Assembly (NCBI GenBank): GCA_900321425.1
Contig: ONWA01000030.1
Coordinates: 1 to 37,043 of the forward strand
Direction: 5' to 3'
From: an uncultured Prevotellaceae bacterium
Lineage (GTDB): Bacteria > Bacteroidota > Bacteroidia > Bacteroidales > Bacteroidaceae
Length of the DNA: 37,043 bases
Under the pieces are notes generated by a model. That model was not told where the DNA came from and ran no database searches. It was given only the letters and a program-made list of their open reading frames with translations. A program made the position numbers and the translations under genes. This document shows, one piece after another, positions 7,086 through 15,800 of this stretch (the stretch's first letter is position 1; every line of letters starts with the position of its first letter).

Positions 7086-9419
7086 ATGAAGCATTTGACA
7101 AAAGGCCTGATGGCCATGTTTTTGGGTATTACAGCAATCAGCTGTGTAAGCAATACCGACTATGGAGAAGTAGACAAGAGTGAAGACTACAAGAAGAATG
7201 CTGAGAAAAAACTGGGCATTACCATTCCTGCCAATCAGGATTTTACAATGGTATCTACAGCAACCGTGGCCACAACCGTCAACTTGGAGGAAGGAGAGAC
7301 GTATACAGTACGTGTCTATGCGAACGACCCTATTCAGGAAGGGGTTGGTAAGTACATCGCCACAGGTAGTGTTCAGAATGGTCACACATTCACGACAAAT
7401 GTAACCTACCCCTCTGCAAAGAAAACCCTCTATGTCGGAGCTACTGACTCTAAGGGGTTTACTACTTATAAGCAGGTGGAGATAGTCAATGCTCAGGCTA
7501 TTGCCAACATCACCACCAAGAACACTACAGCCGCATCACGTGGCACAAGAAGCATCACTGTTGGAAAAGACACTTACGACAAGTTCCCTTCAGCAGCTGA
7601 TGTCGCTGCCAATTTTCCTACAGCCATTCCTGGTGATGCCGTTGAGGTATCTGAATTGCTCGACAAGTATAAAGGAAAGAAATGGGGTACGGCCACTTTG
7701 TGGGATATCTATGCCATTTATGCAAATGTCATCAAGGAAGGCTTTAACTTGAAGATTACTCAGGCTGGCACAACAGAACTGGGTGGTAACTATCAGAATG
7801 CTGGTTGGGATGCGTCTGCAGGAAAGAACATAGCATATCCTTATAACGTCTATGTTAACGTTGACGGCAATGTAACGTTGAAGCGCTCGGGTGCTACTCA
7901 CTTCAACCTCTATATCTTGAAGGGTAACGTCACACTGGAGAGCAATTATGGCGAACAGGCAGGTATTATCTCTGTGGCAGCGGGCGCAACACTCAACGAT
8001 CAGCGTTACAGTATTGCAGCCAATCAGGGTGTGAAGATTTTCAATAGAGGTACCATCAATGCTACCAACGCCTCAAAGTATGACATTGGCAACTTCTGCA
8101 CGGTTTATAATGAGAGTAAGTTCAATGTGACAGGTGCGCTGACATATTCTCCTGGTGATGCCAATACTTCTTATTTTATGAACCTTGGCGACAATGCCGA
8201 ACTGACAGCTGCCGCTATGACACTGAACAGTGATGGTAATTTCTTCAACAGCGGTACTGTAAACATCACAGGCGAGACATCTGTCACTAAGGACAAAATC
8301 TATTGGGTCAACAATGGTCACTACACGACAGGCTCGATGAAGTTTAGTGCATGGAATACCACCTTCTACAACTATTGTCAGCTGACGGTAGTCAACAACT
8401 GCGCATTCCAGGACGGACAGTTTAACATGATGGAGAACAGCTATGCTGAATTTGGCACAGCCAACTTCAATAACTTCCAAGTGAATATGGAGAACCATGC
8501 TGCCTTCTACGTAAAAGGTGTCAACTCTTGGGGCGCACAGGGTGATGGCATCTATCAGGGTTTCAAGGCTGCTGCAGGTGCTGAGGCTTATGTGAAGCTC
8601 AGTGGCAAGACCACCATTGCCAGTCATAAGAACTCAATGGTCATTAGCGAAGGTATCAATCTGGCTCATGGCGAGATCGATGATCTTGGAAAAAACAACA
8701 GCGGCGTTCAGCCAACCCACGTATTCAATGGTACTGAAGTCAGCGACGCTAACCTCACCATCACCAAATCAGCTGAGGGTTGTGGCGCTACCATCACAAC
8801 AGGTGGCAGAATCGACCCTGTAGAACCAGAGGTCTATACCTATGCCTTCGAAGATACTGATGATGGCGACTACGATCTGAACGACGTAGTACTGCGTGTG
8901 AATGAGAAGCCGGGCGATGCCACCAAGCTCATCGTAACACTGGTGGCTACTGGTGCCGACTATAACATTGAGACCTATATCAACAATCAAGTGCTGACCT
9001 TCAATGGAGAGACAGAAGTTCACAAAGCACTTTTAGGCGAGGAAGGTGTGATGAAGCACATCAACACAGAGTCGACAGTTGGAGGCAGATATGCCACAGC
9101 CGACTTCGTCACCTGTGAGATTGCCAAGCCAGCTGACTTCAATAACGACTACAGCACACTGAAGGTGTCGATCAAGGTATTGAACACAGAAAAGACCTAT
9201 GCCTATCCTCACACCAACACGTATCCCAACGCCGTGATGATGCCTGGCAAGTGGAAGTGGCCAAAAGAGAAAGTTTGTATCACAACGGCCTATAGCGTAG
9301 GTTATGGGACCTTGGAAGACCATTCATTCAGCACCTGGGCTTCTGAGTATCCTCACGTCAATGCCCTCGACTGGTACGACAATCCTGTTACCAACCAAGT
9401 CGTCAATATGGACAAGTAA
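7086..9419 (+). CDS. LruC-domain (DUF4842) surface lipoprotein
   Basis: 777 residues. A lipoprotein signal peptide ends in the lipobox AISC with Cys20, so the protein is probably anchored in the outer membrane. A small N-terminal beta-domain (about 45-150) is followed by a long region (about 250-560) rich in Asn, Thr and short repeats such as GNVTLKRS, GNVTLESN and SGTVNITGE, suggesting a beta-helix or stacked-strand fold. The C-terminal part has the LruC/DUF4842 signature EDTDDGDYDLNDVVLRV (about 588-604), an acidic, probably Ca-binding motif, and the KWKWPKEKV stretch. Function is unknown; such proteins are typical large surface lipoproteins of gut Bacteroidales. A smaller relative is encoded convergently next door, and a terminator follows. 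Confidence 0.8.
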   Translation: MKHLTKGLMAMFLGITAISCVSNTDYGEVDKSEDYKKNAEKKLGITIPANQDFTMVSTATVATTVNLEEGETYTVRVYANDPIQEGVGKYIATGSVQNGHTFTTNVTYPSAKKTLYVGATDSKGFTTYKQVEIVNAQAIANITTKNTTAASRGTRSITVGKDTYDKFPSAADVAANFPTAIPGDAVEVSELLDKYKGKKWGTATLWDIYAIYANVIKEGFNLKITQAGTTELGGNYQNAGWDASAGKNIAYPYNVYVNVDGNVTLKRSGATHFNLYILKGNVTLESNYGEQAGIISVAAGATLNDQRYSIAANQGVKIFNRGTINATNASKYDIGNFCTVYNESKFNVTGALTYSPGDANTSYFMNLGDNAELTAAAMTLNSDGNFFNSGTVNITGETSVTKDKIYWVNNGHYTTGSMKFSAWNTTFYNYCQLTVVNNCAFQDGQFNMMENSYAEFGTANFNNFQVNMENHAAFYVKGVNSWGAQGDGIYQGFKAAAGAEAYVKLSGKTTIASHKNSMVISEGINLAHGEIDDLGKNNSGVQPTHVFNGTEVSDANLTITKSAEGCGATITTGGRIDPVEPEVYTYAFEDTDDGDYDLNDVVLRVNEKPGDATKLIVTLVATGADYNIETYINNQVLTFNGETEVHKALLGEEGVMKHINTESTVGGRYATADFVTCEIAKPADFNNDYSTLKVSIKVLNTEKTYAYPHTNTYPNAVMMPGKWKWPKEKVCITTAYSVGYGTLEDHSFSTWASEYPHVNALDWYDNPVTNQVVNMDK

Positions 9420-9441
9420 CAGACGAGTTACGTATACAGAG

Positions 9442-9478
9442 AAGCGGGGTGTCCGAATCATTCAGGCACCCCGCTTTT
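9442..9478. terminator. Shared intrinsic terminator between two LruC lipoprotein genes
   Basis: AAGCGGGGTGTC (9442-9453) pairs with GGCACCCCGCTT (9465-9476), with one G-T pair, around an 11-base loop and is followed by TTTT on the plus strand. It lies 22 bases after the stop of the 7086-9419 gene and 16 bases before the end of the convergent gene, so it may serve both. Confidence 0.85.
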
Positions 9479-9493
9479 GTATGCAACAGTATC

Positions 9494-10774
9494 CTAGCGC
9501 ATCACGTTACCTGTAGGATACTTATACCACTCCTTGGCGTTCTCAGCACCCTGTAGCCACTCACCAAACGAAGCACCGCTCTTGGCGAAACAACCACCTA
9601 TCGAAGCTCCTTTCTTCGTACCTATCTTCATCGCCTCCTGAGGATAGTAGAAATCACGATAGGGAACCTCGATAGCGAAGCTGAACTCATCGTTGTAAGT
9701 CGCTTCCTGACCGTTGTAGTAATAGAAGAGCGTCTCATTCAGCTTATACTTGCGCGTATGAATCTCAAAAGTGACAGTGATATAAGGCAACGCCACAAAA
9801 GGATCGAGATTGGCCATACCAAACTCCTGTGCGTCGCTGGCATTGAGGAACTCAATGATATACGAGGTGACAGGACCCGTCATATTCTTGGCATCCTGAC
9901 GCGTACTGGGATCCCATACGGTGTTGTAATAATAGCGCGTGACAGGCGCACCTTCTGCCGCAGGAGTGAAAGCAGCATGGGCATCATCGAACAGGTTGAT
10001 GACGGCCTCACCACTCTTACCCTTCAATAGCAGCTCCTTCGATGTGATGATACTCCGATAAGCATCAGCATTGTGTACAAAGTTGTTGGTGCCATCGACG
10101 GTCACCGAACGAATCTGCGATTTGTCATAGCCCATCAGGTTGATGGCGGCAGCCAACTGTTTCAGCGAGCCCACCGCATGGAGCTCTACGTTCAGCTTCA
10201 CTTTCTTGGGATCACTGGTACGCTCCATCGACACCCCCAACACCAGATCGTTATAATCCCAGTCGCCAGCCTCAGGATAGTTCTCCTCGAAACAGTAATA
10301 GAACTTCTGGGGTTGGAGATCGAACGACTGAGCGTTGGCCAGCGGTGTGTCGAAAGTGAGCTCGGCAGTACCTGCGACAGCAGTGATCACCTGTATATAC
10401 CGTCCATCCTCATCGAGGGCAGCAAAGCACACGTCATTCGTCGTTTTGGGAACATAATAGAGTAGCATGACCGACTGGCCCTGCAGAAGATTACCCTCTG
10501 CCAGTATCTCACAATTGCGATCGTCCTCATACGGATTGGTACTCAACACCTGTACCCTGCGGATATCACTGAGCGAACTGGTTAGCGTCACCCGTCTTTT
10601 TGTACACATATCCCATACAGACGCAGAGCTGACGGACTCTACAGGGAAGTACTCCAACATCACCTCGTGATAAGCCTCCTCCGAGTACTCATACTTCACA
10701 CAGGAGGCCACCGTCAACACTACAAAAGCAAACGCACAAAGCGTCTTTACCGTTTTCTTCATCACTATCATCAT
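9494..10774 (-). CDS. LruC-domain (DUF4842) lipoprotein, shorter paralogue
   Basis: 426 residues from the first ATG; MKKTVKTLCAF four codons later (10762) is an equally plausible start. The signal peptide ends in the lipobox VASC (Cys25). After an N-terminal beta-domain, the motif CFEENYPEAGDWDYNDLVLG (residues 161-180) is the LruC signature, the same acidic GDxDxND pattern found in the convergent 7086-9419 gene. The C-terminal half (about 180-420) corresponds to DUF4842. The long Asn/Thr-rich middle of the larger protein is missing. Function unknown; surface exposure is inferred from the lipoprotein signal. Confidence 0.75.
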   Translation of the reverse strand: MMIVMKKTVKTLCAFAFVVLTVASCVKYEYSEEAYHEVMLEYFPVESVSSASVWDMCTKRRVTLTSSLSDIRRVQVLSTNPYEDDRNCEILAEGNLLQGQSVMLLYYVPKTTNDVCFAALDEDGRYIQVITAVAGTAELTFDTPLANAQSFDLQPQKFYYCFEENYPEAGDWDYNDLVLGVSMERTSDPKKVKLNVELHAVGSLKQLAAAINLMGYDKSQIRSVTVDGTNNFVHNADAYRSIITSKELLLKGKSGEAVINLFDDAHAAFTPAAEGAPVTRYYYNTVWDPSTRQDAKNMTGPVTSYIIEFLNASDAQEFGMANLDPFVALPYITVTFEIHTRKYKLNETLFYYYNGQEATYNDEFSFAIEVPYRDFYYPQEAMKIGTKKGASIGGCFAKSGASFGEWLQGAENAKEWYKYPTGNVMR

Positions 10775-10859
10775 CGTTTTTTGGCAGTAAAATTACAAAA
10801 AACAGACGCGTTAGGGGATAAATTTACAGAAATTAACCTTCTATATCCGTGAATTTATA

Positions 10860-10867
10860 TACCTTTG
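10860..10867 (+). promoter_or_regulatory. -7 box directly before the SpmA-SpmB gene
   Basis: TACCTTTG ends only four bases before the ATG at 10872. With the usual distance from this box to the transcription start, the mRNA would begin at or next to the start codon. No clear TTTG lies 19-21 bases upstream. Confidence 0.55.
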
Positions 10868-10871
10868 CGGC

Positions 10872-12104
10872 ATGGTTTTAAATTATATTTGGATTGCGTT
10901 CTTCATCATCGCTTTTGTGATAGCGCTGGTGAAACTGATATTTTTGGGAGATTTTGAGGTGTTTCCTGCCATGATGGACTCCACATTCTCCTCGTCAAAG
11001 ACAGCGTTTGAGATCTCCTTGGGCCTGACGGGTGTCCTCGCCCTGTGGTTAGGTATCATGAAGATCGGAGAGAAAGGCGGACTGGTCAATCTGCTGGCCA
11101 GGGTCTTGTCACCCGTATTCACCCGTCTGTTCCCTGACATCCCCAAGGGTCATCCTGTGACAGGTAGTATCTTCATGAATATTGCTGCCAATATGCTGGG
11201 CCTCGACAATGCCGCCACACCCTTAGGACTGAAAGCGATGGAACAGTTGCAGGAGCTGAATACCAAGAAGGATACCGCCACCAATCCGATGATCATGTTC
11301 CTAGTGCTGAACACCTCAGGACTGACCCTCATTCCTGTGTCGATCATGGTGTATCGCGCACAACTGGGTGCTGCCCAGCCCACAGACATCTTCGTACCGA
11401 TCCTGCTGGCCACCTTCTTCTCGACCATCGCAGGTATCATCGTCACCTCACTCTATCAGCGCATCAACCTCATCAACCGTACCATGCTCCTCACCTTAGG
11501 CGGCGCCTGTACCTTGGTGGCTGCCATCATCTGGGGATTCAGTCAGTTGGACAACGACACCATGAACAAGGTGAGCACAACGGCAGCCAATATCCTGTTG
11601 ATGACAATCATCATCGTCTTTATCTGGACAGGTATGCGCAAGAAGGTGAATGTCTACGATGCCTTCATCGAGGGCGCCAAGGATGGTTTCACCACAGCCG
11701 TACGCATCATCCCCTATCTGGTGGCTATCTTAGTGGGCATCGGCGTGTTCCGTGCCTCTGGAGCGATGGATATGCTCATCGACGGTATCAAGTACAGCGT
11801 GGAGGCAACAGGTATGAACAGTGACTTTGTGGGAGCCCTGCCCACAGCCTTGATGAAACCCCTCTCAGGTAGTGGTGCACGAGGCATGATGGTCGATGCC
11901 ATGACCACCTTTGGTGCCGACTCGTTCGTAGGACGTCTGTCGTGCGTCTTCCAGGGAAGTACTGACACCACCTTTTATATATTAGCGGTATACTTCGGAT
12001 CGGTGGGTGTGCGTTATACCCGTCATGCCGTAGCCTGCGGCCTGTTGGCCGACTTGGCAGGCGTGATATCGGCCATCGCCATCTGTTATTTATTTTTTAA
12101 CTAG
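10872..12104 (+). CDS. Fused SpmA-SpmB nucleoside-recognition (Gate) membrane protein
   Basis: 410 residues, polytopic membrane protein. The N-terminal half (about 1-190), with FSSSKTAFEISLGLTG, GSIFMNIAANMLGLDNAATPLGLKAM and VLNTSGLTLIPV, matches SpmA. The C-terminal half (about 220-410), with VYDAFIEGAKDGF, ALPTALMKPLSGSGARGMM and CVFQGSTDTTFYILAVYFG, matches SpmB. In Bacillus these two spore-maturation proteins are separate; in non-sporulating Bacteroidota they are commonly one fused protein of unknown transport function. The stop codon TAG falls inside a tandem repeat. The flippase gene follows after 42 bases. Confidence 0.85.
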   Translation: MVLNYIWIAFFIIAFVIALVKLIFLGDFEVFPAMMDSTFSSSKTAFEISLGLTGVLALWLGIMKIGEKGGLVNLLARVLSPVFTRLFPDIPKGHPVTGSIFMNIAANMLGLDNAATPLGLKAMEQLQELNTKKDTATNPMIMFLVLNTSGLTLIPVSIMVYRAQLGAAQPTDIFVPILLATFFSTIAGIIVTSLYQRINLINRTMLLTLGGACTLVAAIIWGFSQLDNDTMNKVSTTAANILLMTIIIVFIWTGMRKKVNVYDAFIEGAKDGFTTAVRIIPYLVAILVGIGVFRASGAMDMLIDGIKYSVEATGMNSDFVGALPTALMKPLSGSGARGMMVDAMTTFGADSFVGRLSCVFQGSTDTTFYILAVYFGSVGVRYTRHAVACGLLADLAGVISAIAICYLFFN

Positions 12105-12136
12105 AAAATCTAGAAAATCTAGAATCTCTAGAAAAC
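12101..12136 (+). repeat. Tandem TCTAGAAAA nonamer repeat
   Basis: CTAGAAAA, TCTAGAAAA, TCTAGAA and TCTCTAGAAAA follow one another between two genes. The first copy supplies the TAG stop codon (12102-12104) of the SpmA-SpmB gene. Confidence 0.75.
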
Positions 12137-12146
12137 TCATAAGCCC

Positions 12147-13592
12147 ATGGGAAAATTACAAGCGATAGCAAAAGACACAGCGATCTACGGACTGAGTAGT
12201 ATCGTCGGCAGGTTCCTCAACTGGCTACTGGTTCCTCTCTATACAGCACAGCTCTCTGCGGCCAGTGGCGACTATGGTATCATCACCAATATCTACGCCT
12301 ATGTCGCACTGATTCTGGTGCTGCTGACCTTCGGTATGGAGACCACCTACTTCCGTTTTACGAACAAGACCCATACCGATTCTGAGACCGTCTATGGCAC
12401 CACACTGATCACCGTCGGGTCTTTGTCGCTATTCTTCGCCATCGTCGTATTAGCGCTATTAACGCCTATCAGCCGGCTGATGGGTTACGAGAACCATCCG
12501 GATTATATCGGAGTGATGGCTGTAACGGTAGCCATCGATGCTTTCCTGTGCATCCCCTTCGCTCACCTTCGTCAGCAGAAGAAAGCGCTGAAGTTTGCGG
12601 CCCTGAAACTGTTGAATATCGGCGTAAGCATCCTACTGAACCTCATCTATTTCTATTGGATGGACGGCAAGGATGTGGGATACGCCTTCTACATCAATCT
12701 GGTCTGCACCGTGATGCTCGCCGTTTGCATGATCACGGAATATACTGGTTTCCGCTGGAAACTCGATACAAAGCTCTTGCGCACCATGCTCAGCTATTCG
12801 TGGCCCATCCTCGTACTGGGCATCGCAGGTATCCTGAACCAGACGGCGGATAAGATGCTGTTCCCCTACATCTATCATGGTAGTGATATGCATGAGCAGT
12901 TGGGTATCTATGGTGCCTGTTCGAAGATTGCGATGATTATGGCGATGATCACCCAGGCCTTCCGCTTTGCCTACGAGCCTATCGTGTTCGCAGGAGTCAA
13001 GGACAAGGACCAGCATGAGATGTACACCCAGGCGATGAAGTATTTCATCATCTTCACGCTGCTTGCCTTCCTGATGGTGATGGCCTATCTCGACATTCTG
13101 AAATACATCATCGGAGCCGACTACTGGGTAGGCTTGCGCGTGGTACCTATCGTCATGGCAGCAGAGATCATGATGGGCATCTACTTCAACCTGTCGTTCT
13201 GGTATAAGATTATCGACAAGACCATCTGGGGAGCCATCTTCTCTGGCATTGGCTGTCTGGTACTGTTGGCAGTGAATATCATCTTCGTACCACGCTACGG
13301 CTATATCGCCTGTGCATGGGGCGGCTTTGCGGGCTATGGTGTAGCGATGCTGGTGTCCTATTTCGTGGGACAGAAATACTACCCCCTCAACTACCCGTTG
13401 AAGGACATCGCCGTCTATGTCATCTCCGCCTGTGTATTGTGCATGGCGATGTATAAGGTACATGAACGAGCCTCGCTGTGGCTCTCCCTTACGGTGAATA
13501 CCCTGCTGGTAGGCCTCTTCATCGCCTATATCATCAAGCATGACTTCCCGCTGGGTAGTCTGCCCTACATTGGTAAACATTTCCGGAAATAA
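12147..13592 (+). CDS. Polysaccharide flippase, Wzx/MATE-like
   Basis: 481 residues with roughly 14 hydrophobic segments. The start GKLQAIAKDTAIYGLSSIVGRFLNWLLVPLY is cited only in part here: the AIYGLSSIVGRFLNWLLVPL stretch is the typical first helix of oligosaccharide flippases of the MOP superfamily, which move lipid-linked sugars across the inner membrane. The central GILNQTADKMLFPY and the C-terminal polysaccharide-synthesis helices agree. No glycosyltransferase genes adjoin, so its substrate cannot be inferred. It is probably co-transcribed with the upstream SpmA-SpmB gene and with the peptidase 18 bases downstream. Confidence 0.82.
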   Translation: MGKLQAIAKDTAIYGLSSIVGRFLNWLLVPLYTAQLSAASGDYGIITNIYAYVALILVLLTFGMETTYFRFTNKTHTDSETVYGTTLITVGSLSLFFAIVVLALLTPISRLMGYENHPDYIGVMAVTVAIDAFLCIPFAHLRQQKKALKFAALKLLNIGVSILLNLIYFYWMDGKDVGYAFYINLVCTVMLAVCMITEYTGFRWKLDTKLLRTMLSYSWPILVLGIAGILNQTADKMLFPYIYHGSDMHEQLGIYGACSKIAMIMAMITQAFRFAYEPIVFAGVKDKDQHEMYTQAMKYFIIFTLLAFLMVMAYLDILKYIIGADYWVGLRVVPIVMAAEIMMGIYFNLSFWYKIIDKTIWGAIFSGIGCLVLLAVNIIFVPRYGYIACAWGGFAGYGVAMLVSYFVGQKYYPLNYPLKDIAVYVISACVLCMAMYKVHERASLWLSLTVNTLLVGLFIAYIIKHDFPLGSLPYIGKHFRK

Positions 13593-13610
13593 CCATAAAA
13601 CCATAGAATA

Positions 13611-15740
13611 ATGAAAAAACTGATTCTTTTTCTTGTGACAATGCTCGCTGCTGACAGCATCAAGGCCGATGAGGGAATGTGGACCCTCTACAACCTGCCT
13701 ACCGCAGTGTTTGAGACCATGAAGAGCGAGGGTTTTGAGCTCACCTACGACCAATTGTACAATGGTGATGAGGCCCTGAAAAACTGCGTCGTCAATTTCG
13801 GCGATTTCTGCTCAGGCGTGGTCGTCTCTCCTGACGGACTGGTGTTCACCAACCACCACTGCGGCTTTGAGGCCATCCGCAGTCACTCTACCGTGGAGCA
13901 CGATTATATGCTCAATGGTTTCGTATCCAAGAGCTATGAGGAAGAGTTGCCCAATAAGCGCCTCTTCGTCAGTTTCATGGTCGACCAGCGTGACATCACC
14001 GACTATCTCGACAGTCTGGGCATCAACAAACTGAAGCCTTCGGAGGTGTCGCACTTCGTCGATTCCATCGAGAATGTGATGCTGAAGGAAGTGGAGAAGA
14101 AAGACTCCACCCTGCGACTGGAGATTAAGCCATTCTATGAGGGCAACAAATACTACGCCACCACTTATCGCGACTACGAGGATGTCCGTCTGGTGTTTGC
14201 CGTCCCCAAGTCGATGGGTAAGTTTGGTGGTGAGACCGACAACTGGATGTGGCCACGTCAGACCTGCGACTTCTCCGTCTTCCGTATCTACGTAGACCCC
14301 AAGACAGGCGGTCCTGCAAAGTATTCGAAGGACAACGTACCCTATCACCCCAAGCGCTGGGCGAAGGTATCGATGGACGGCTATGTGCCTGGTTCCTATT
14401 CGATGACCATCGGCTATCCTGGTTCCACCAGTCGCTACCTCTCCTCCTATGGTATCCGCGAGCGTCGTGACGCCAGCAACACCCCCCGTTACCAGACGCG
14501 TGAGATCAAGCAGGACATCATGATCCGTCATATGCGTGCCGACGAGGCCGTACGTATCAAGTACGACTCGAAATATGCGAGCTCCAGCAACTACTGGAAG
14601 AACTCCATCGGCATGAACAAATGTATCGACTCCATCGGACTGATCCAGCAGAAGGCCGATTTCGAACAAAAGATCCGTCACTTCCAGGATTCCACAGGCT
14701 ACCTGAAAGGACAGCTCGACTTCGACGTGCTCGCCCGTCTCTATCAGAAACGCTTCAATGCGCGACGGGCGATGACCTATTACTATGAGACCTTCGGCTA
14801 TAACGACGAGCTCACACGACGGGCCTCTCGCGCACAGTATGGCGCCGCCCTCAAAGGTCCGAAGGACAAGCCCAACAAACAGTATATCGAGTTCAAGGAC
14901 AACAGCGACACGTGGGACGAGGCCACCGATCGTGAGATCCTCGCTGCGCTGATGAAGAACTACCGTGAGAAGGTGGAAGCCAAATACCTGCCCAGCTTCT
15001 ACCAGACCGTCGACCAGAAGTTTGGTGGCGACTATGAGCGCTACGTTACCTGGCTGTACGAGAAGAGTAGTCTGATGAAGAACGGAAAGAAACTCTATAT
15101 CAACAAGAAAAGCTTCCAGAAAGACCCTGCCTACCAGTATGGCATCAGTCTCCTCGAGGTGATGGGCGATATCCGTGCCGATCTGGCCAAGGTCAGCGAC
15201 TCCATCGATGTCCAAGAGAAATACCTCTGTGCTGCCAAGTTGCGGATGGAGGAAGACCTGCCCAACTACAGTGACGCCAATTTCACCATGCGTCTCTCCT
15301 ACGGACAGGTAGGCGAATACCTGTTGGCAGGCAAGCCCTCTGGCTACTATACCACCGCCGAGAGTCTGTTGGTGAAGATGAACCAAGGCGACAAGATCGT
15401 CGACTACGAGGTAGAGCCCATCATGAAGGAGCTGATGGGTGCCCAGGACTTCGCCCCCTATACCGACAAGACCACAGGTAAGATGCAGCTCTGCTTCCTC
15501 TCCAATAACGACATCACAGGCGGCAACAGCGGTTCCCCGATGTTCAACGGCAAGGGCGAGCTGATCGGACTGGCCTTCGACGGCAACTGGGACAGTCTGT
15601 CGAGCGATATCTTCTTCGACTCCCAGCTGGCACGTTGCATCGGCGTCGACATCCGTTTCGTCGTAATGATGATGGACCGTTGGGGACATGCCGACCGCCT
15701 GATTGAAGAGTTAGGTGTTAAAAAATCCTTGTCGAAATAA
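13611..15740 (+). CDS. S46-family dipeptidyl-peptidase, DPP7 type
   Basis: 709 residues, the usual S46 length. A signal peptide ends near SIKA-DEGMW, so the enzyme is exported to the periplasm. It releases dipeptides from the N-termini of oligopeptides, feeding amino-acid fermentation. Catalytic His lies in TNHHCGF (about 83), Asp in CDFSVFR (Asp220, chosen from spacing to Porphyromonas enzymes) and Ser in GGNSGSP (Ser640). The specificity position 18 residues after Ser is Gly658 (FDGNW), as in DPP7, which prefers hydrophobic residues. DPP11, which takes Asp/Glu, has Arg there. It is cut off from fucP by an 8-bp hairpin around its stop codon. Confidence 0.93.
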   Translation: MKKLILFLVTMLAADSIKADEGMWTLYNLPTAVFETMKSEGFELTYDQLYNGDEALKNCVVNFGDFCSGVVVSPDGLVFTNHHCGFEAIRSHSTVEHDYMLNGFVSKSYEEELPNKRLFVSFMVDQRDITDYLDSLGINKLKPSEVSHFVDSIENVMLKEVEKKDSTLRLEIKPFYEGNKYYATTYRDYEDVRLVFAVPKSMGKFGGETDNWMWPRQTCDFSVFRIYVDPKTGGPAKYSKDNVPYHPKRWAKVSMDGYVPGSYSMTIGYPGSTSRYLSSYGIRERRDASNTPRYQTREIKQDIMIRHMRADEAVRIKYDSKYASSSNYWKNSIGMNKCIDSIGLIQQKADFEQKIRHFQDSTGYLKGQLDFDVLARLYQKRFNARRAMTYYYETFGYNDELTRRASRAQYGAALKGPKDKPNKQYIEFKDNSDTWDEATDREILAALMKNYREKVEAKYLPSFYQTVDQKFGGDYERYVTWLYEKSSLMKNGKKLYINKKSFQKDPAYQYGISLLEVMGDIRADLAKVSDSIDVQEKYLCAAKLRMEEDLPNYSDANFTMRLSYGQVGEYLLAGKPSGYYTTAESLLVKMNQGDKIVDYEVEPIMKELMGAQDFAPYTDKTTGKMQLCFLSNNDITGGNSGSPMFNGKGELIGLAFDGNWDSLSSDIFFDSQLARCIGVDIRFVVMMMDRWGHADRLIEELGVKKSLSK

Positions 15741-15746
15741 GGATTT
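15723..15746 (+). terminator. Small hairpin spanning the DPP7 gene stop codon
   Basis: AAATCCTT (15723-15730) pairs perfectly with AAGGATTT (15739-15746) around eight bases and includes the TAA stop at 15738-15740. No T-run follows, so it may stabilise the mRNA end rather than terminate. Confidence 0.4.
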
Positions 15747-15760
15747 CCCAAAATAATGCT

Positions 15761-15768
15761 TACCTTTG
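15761..15768 (+). promoter_or_regulatory. -7 box of fucP
   Basis: TACCTTTG, a perfect TAnnTTTG box, lies 32 bases before the fucP ATG at 15801 and just past the hairpin at the end of the peptidase gene, so fucP probably has its own transcript. No clear TTTG element lies upstream. Confidence 0.6.
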
Positions 15769-15800
15769 CAAGCATCACTACTAAAAACATCTATTATTAA

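Noticed and set aside
7005-7385. 126-codon minus-strand open frame over the LruC gene start
   Set aside because: Antisense to the lipoprotein signal and the promoter region; no homology recognised.
12633-13754. 373-codon minus-strand open frame
   Set aside because: Antisense to the flippase and the start of the peptidase; His/Asp-rich translation typical of shadow frames.
13812-15689. 625-codon open frame on the minus strand
   Set aside because: It lies entirely antisense to the S46 peptidase, whose motifs and signal peptide are clear; the antisense translation has no recognisable domain and follows the codon pattern of the real gene.
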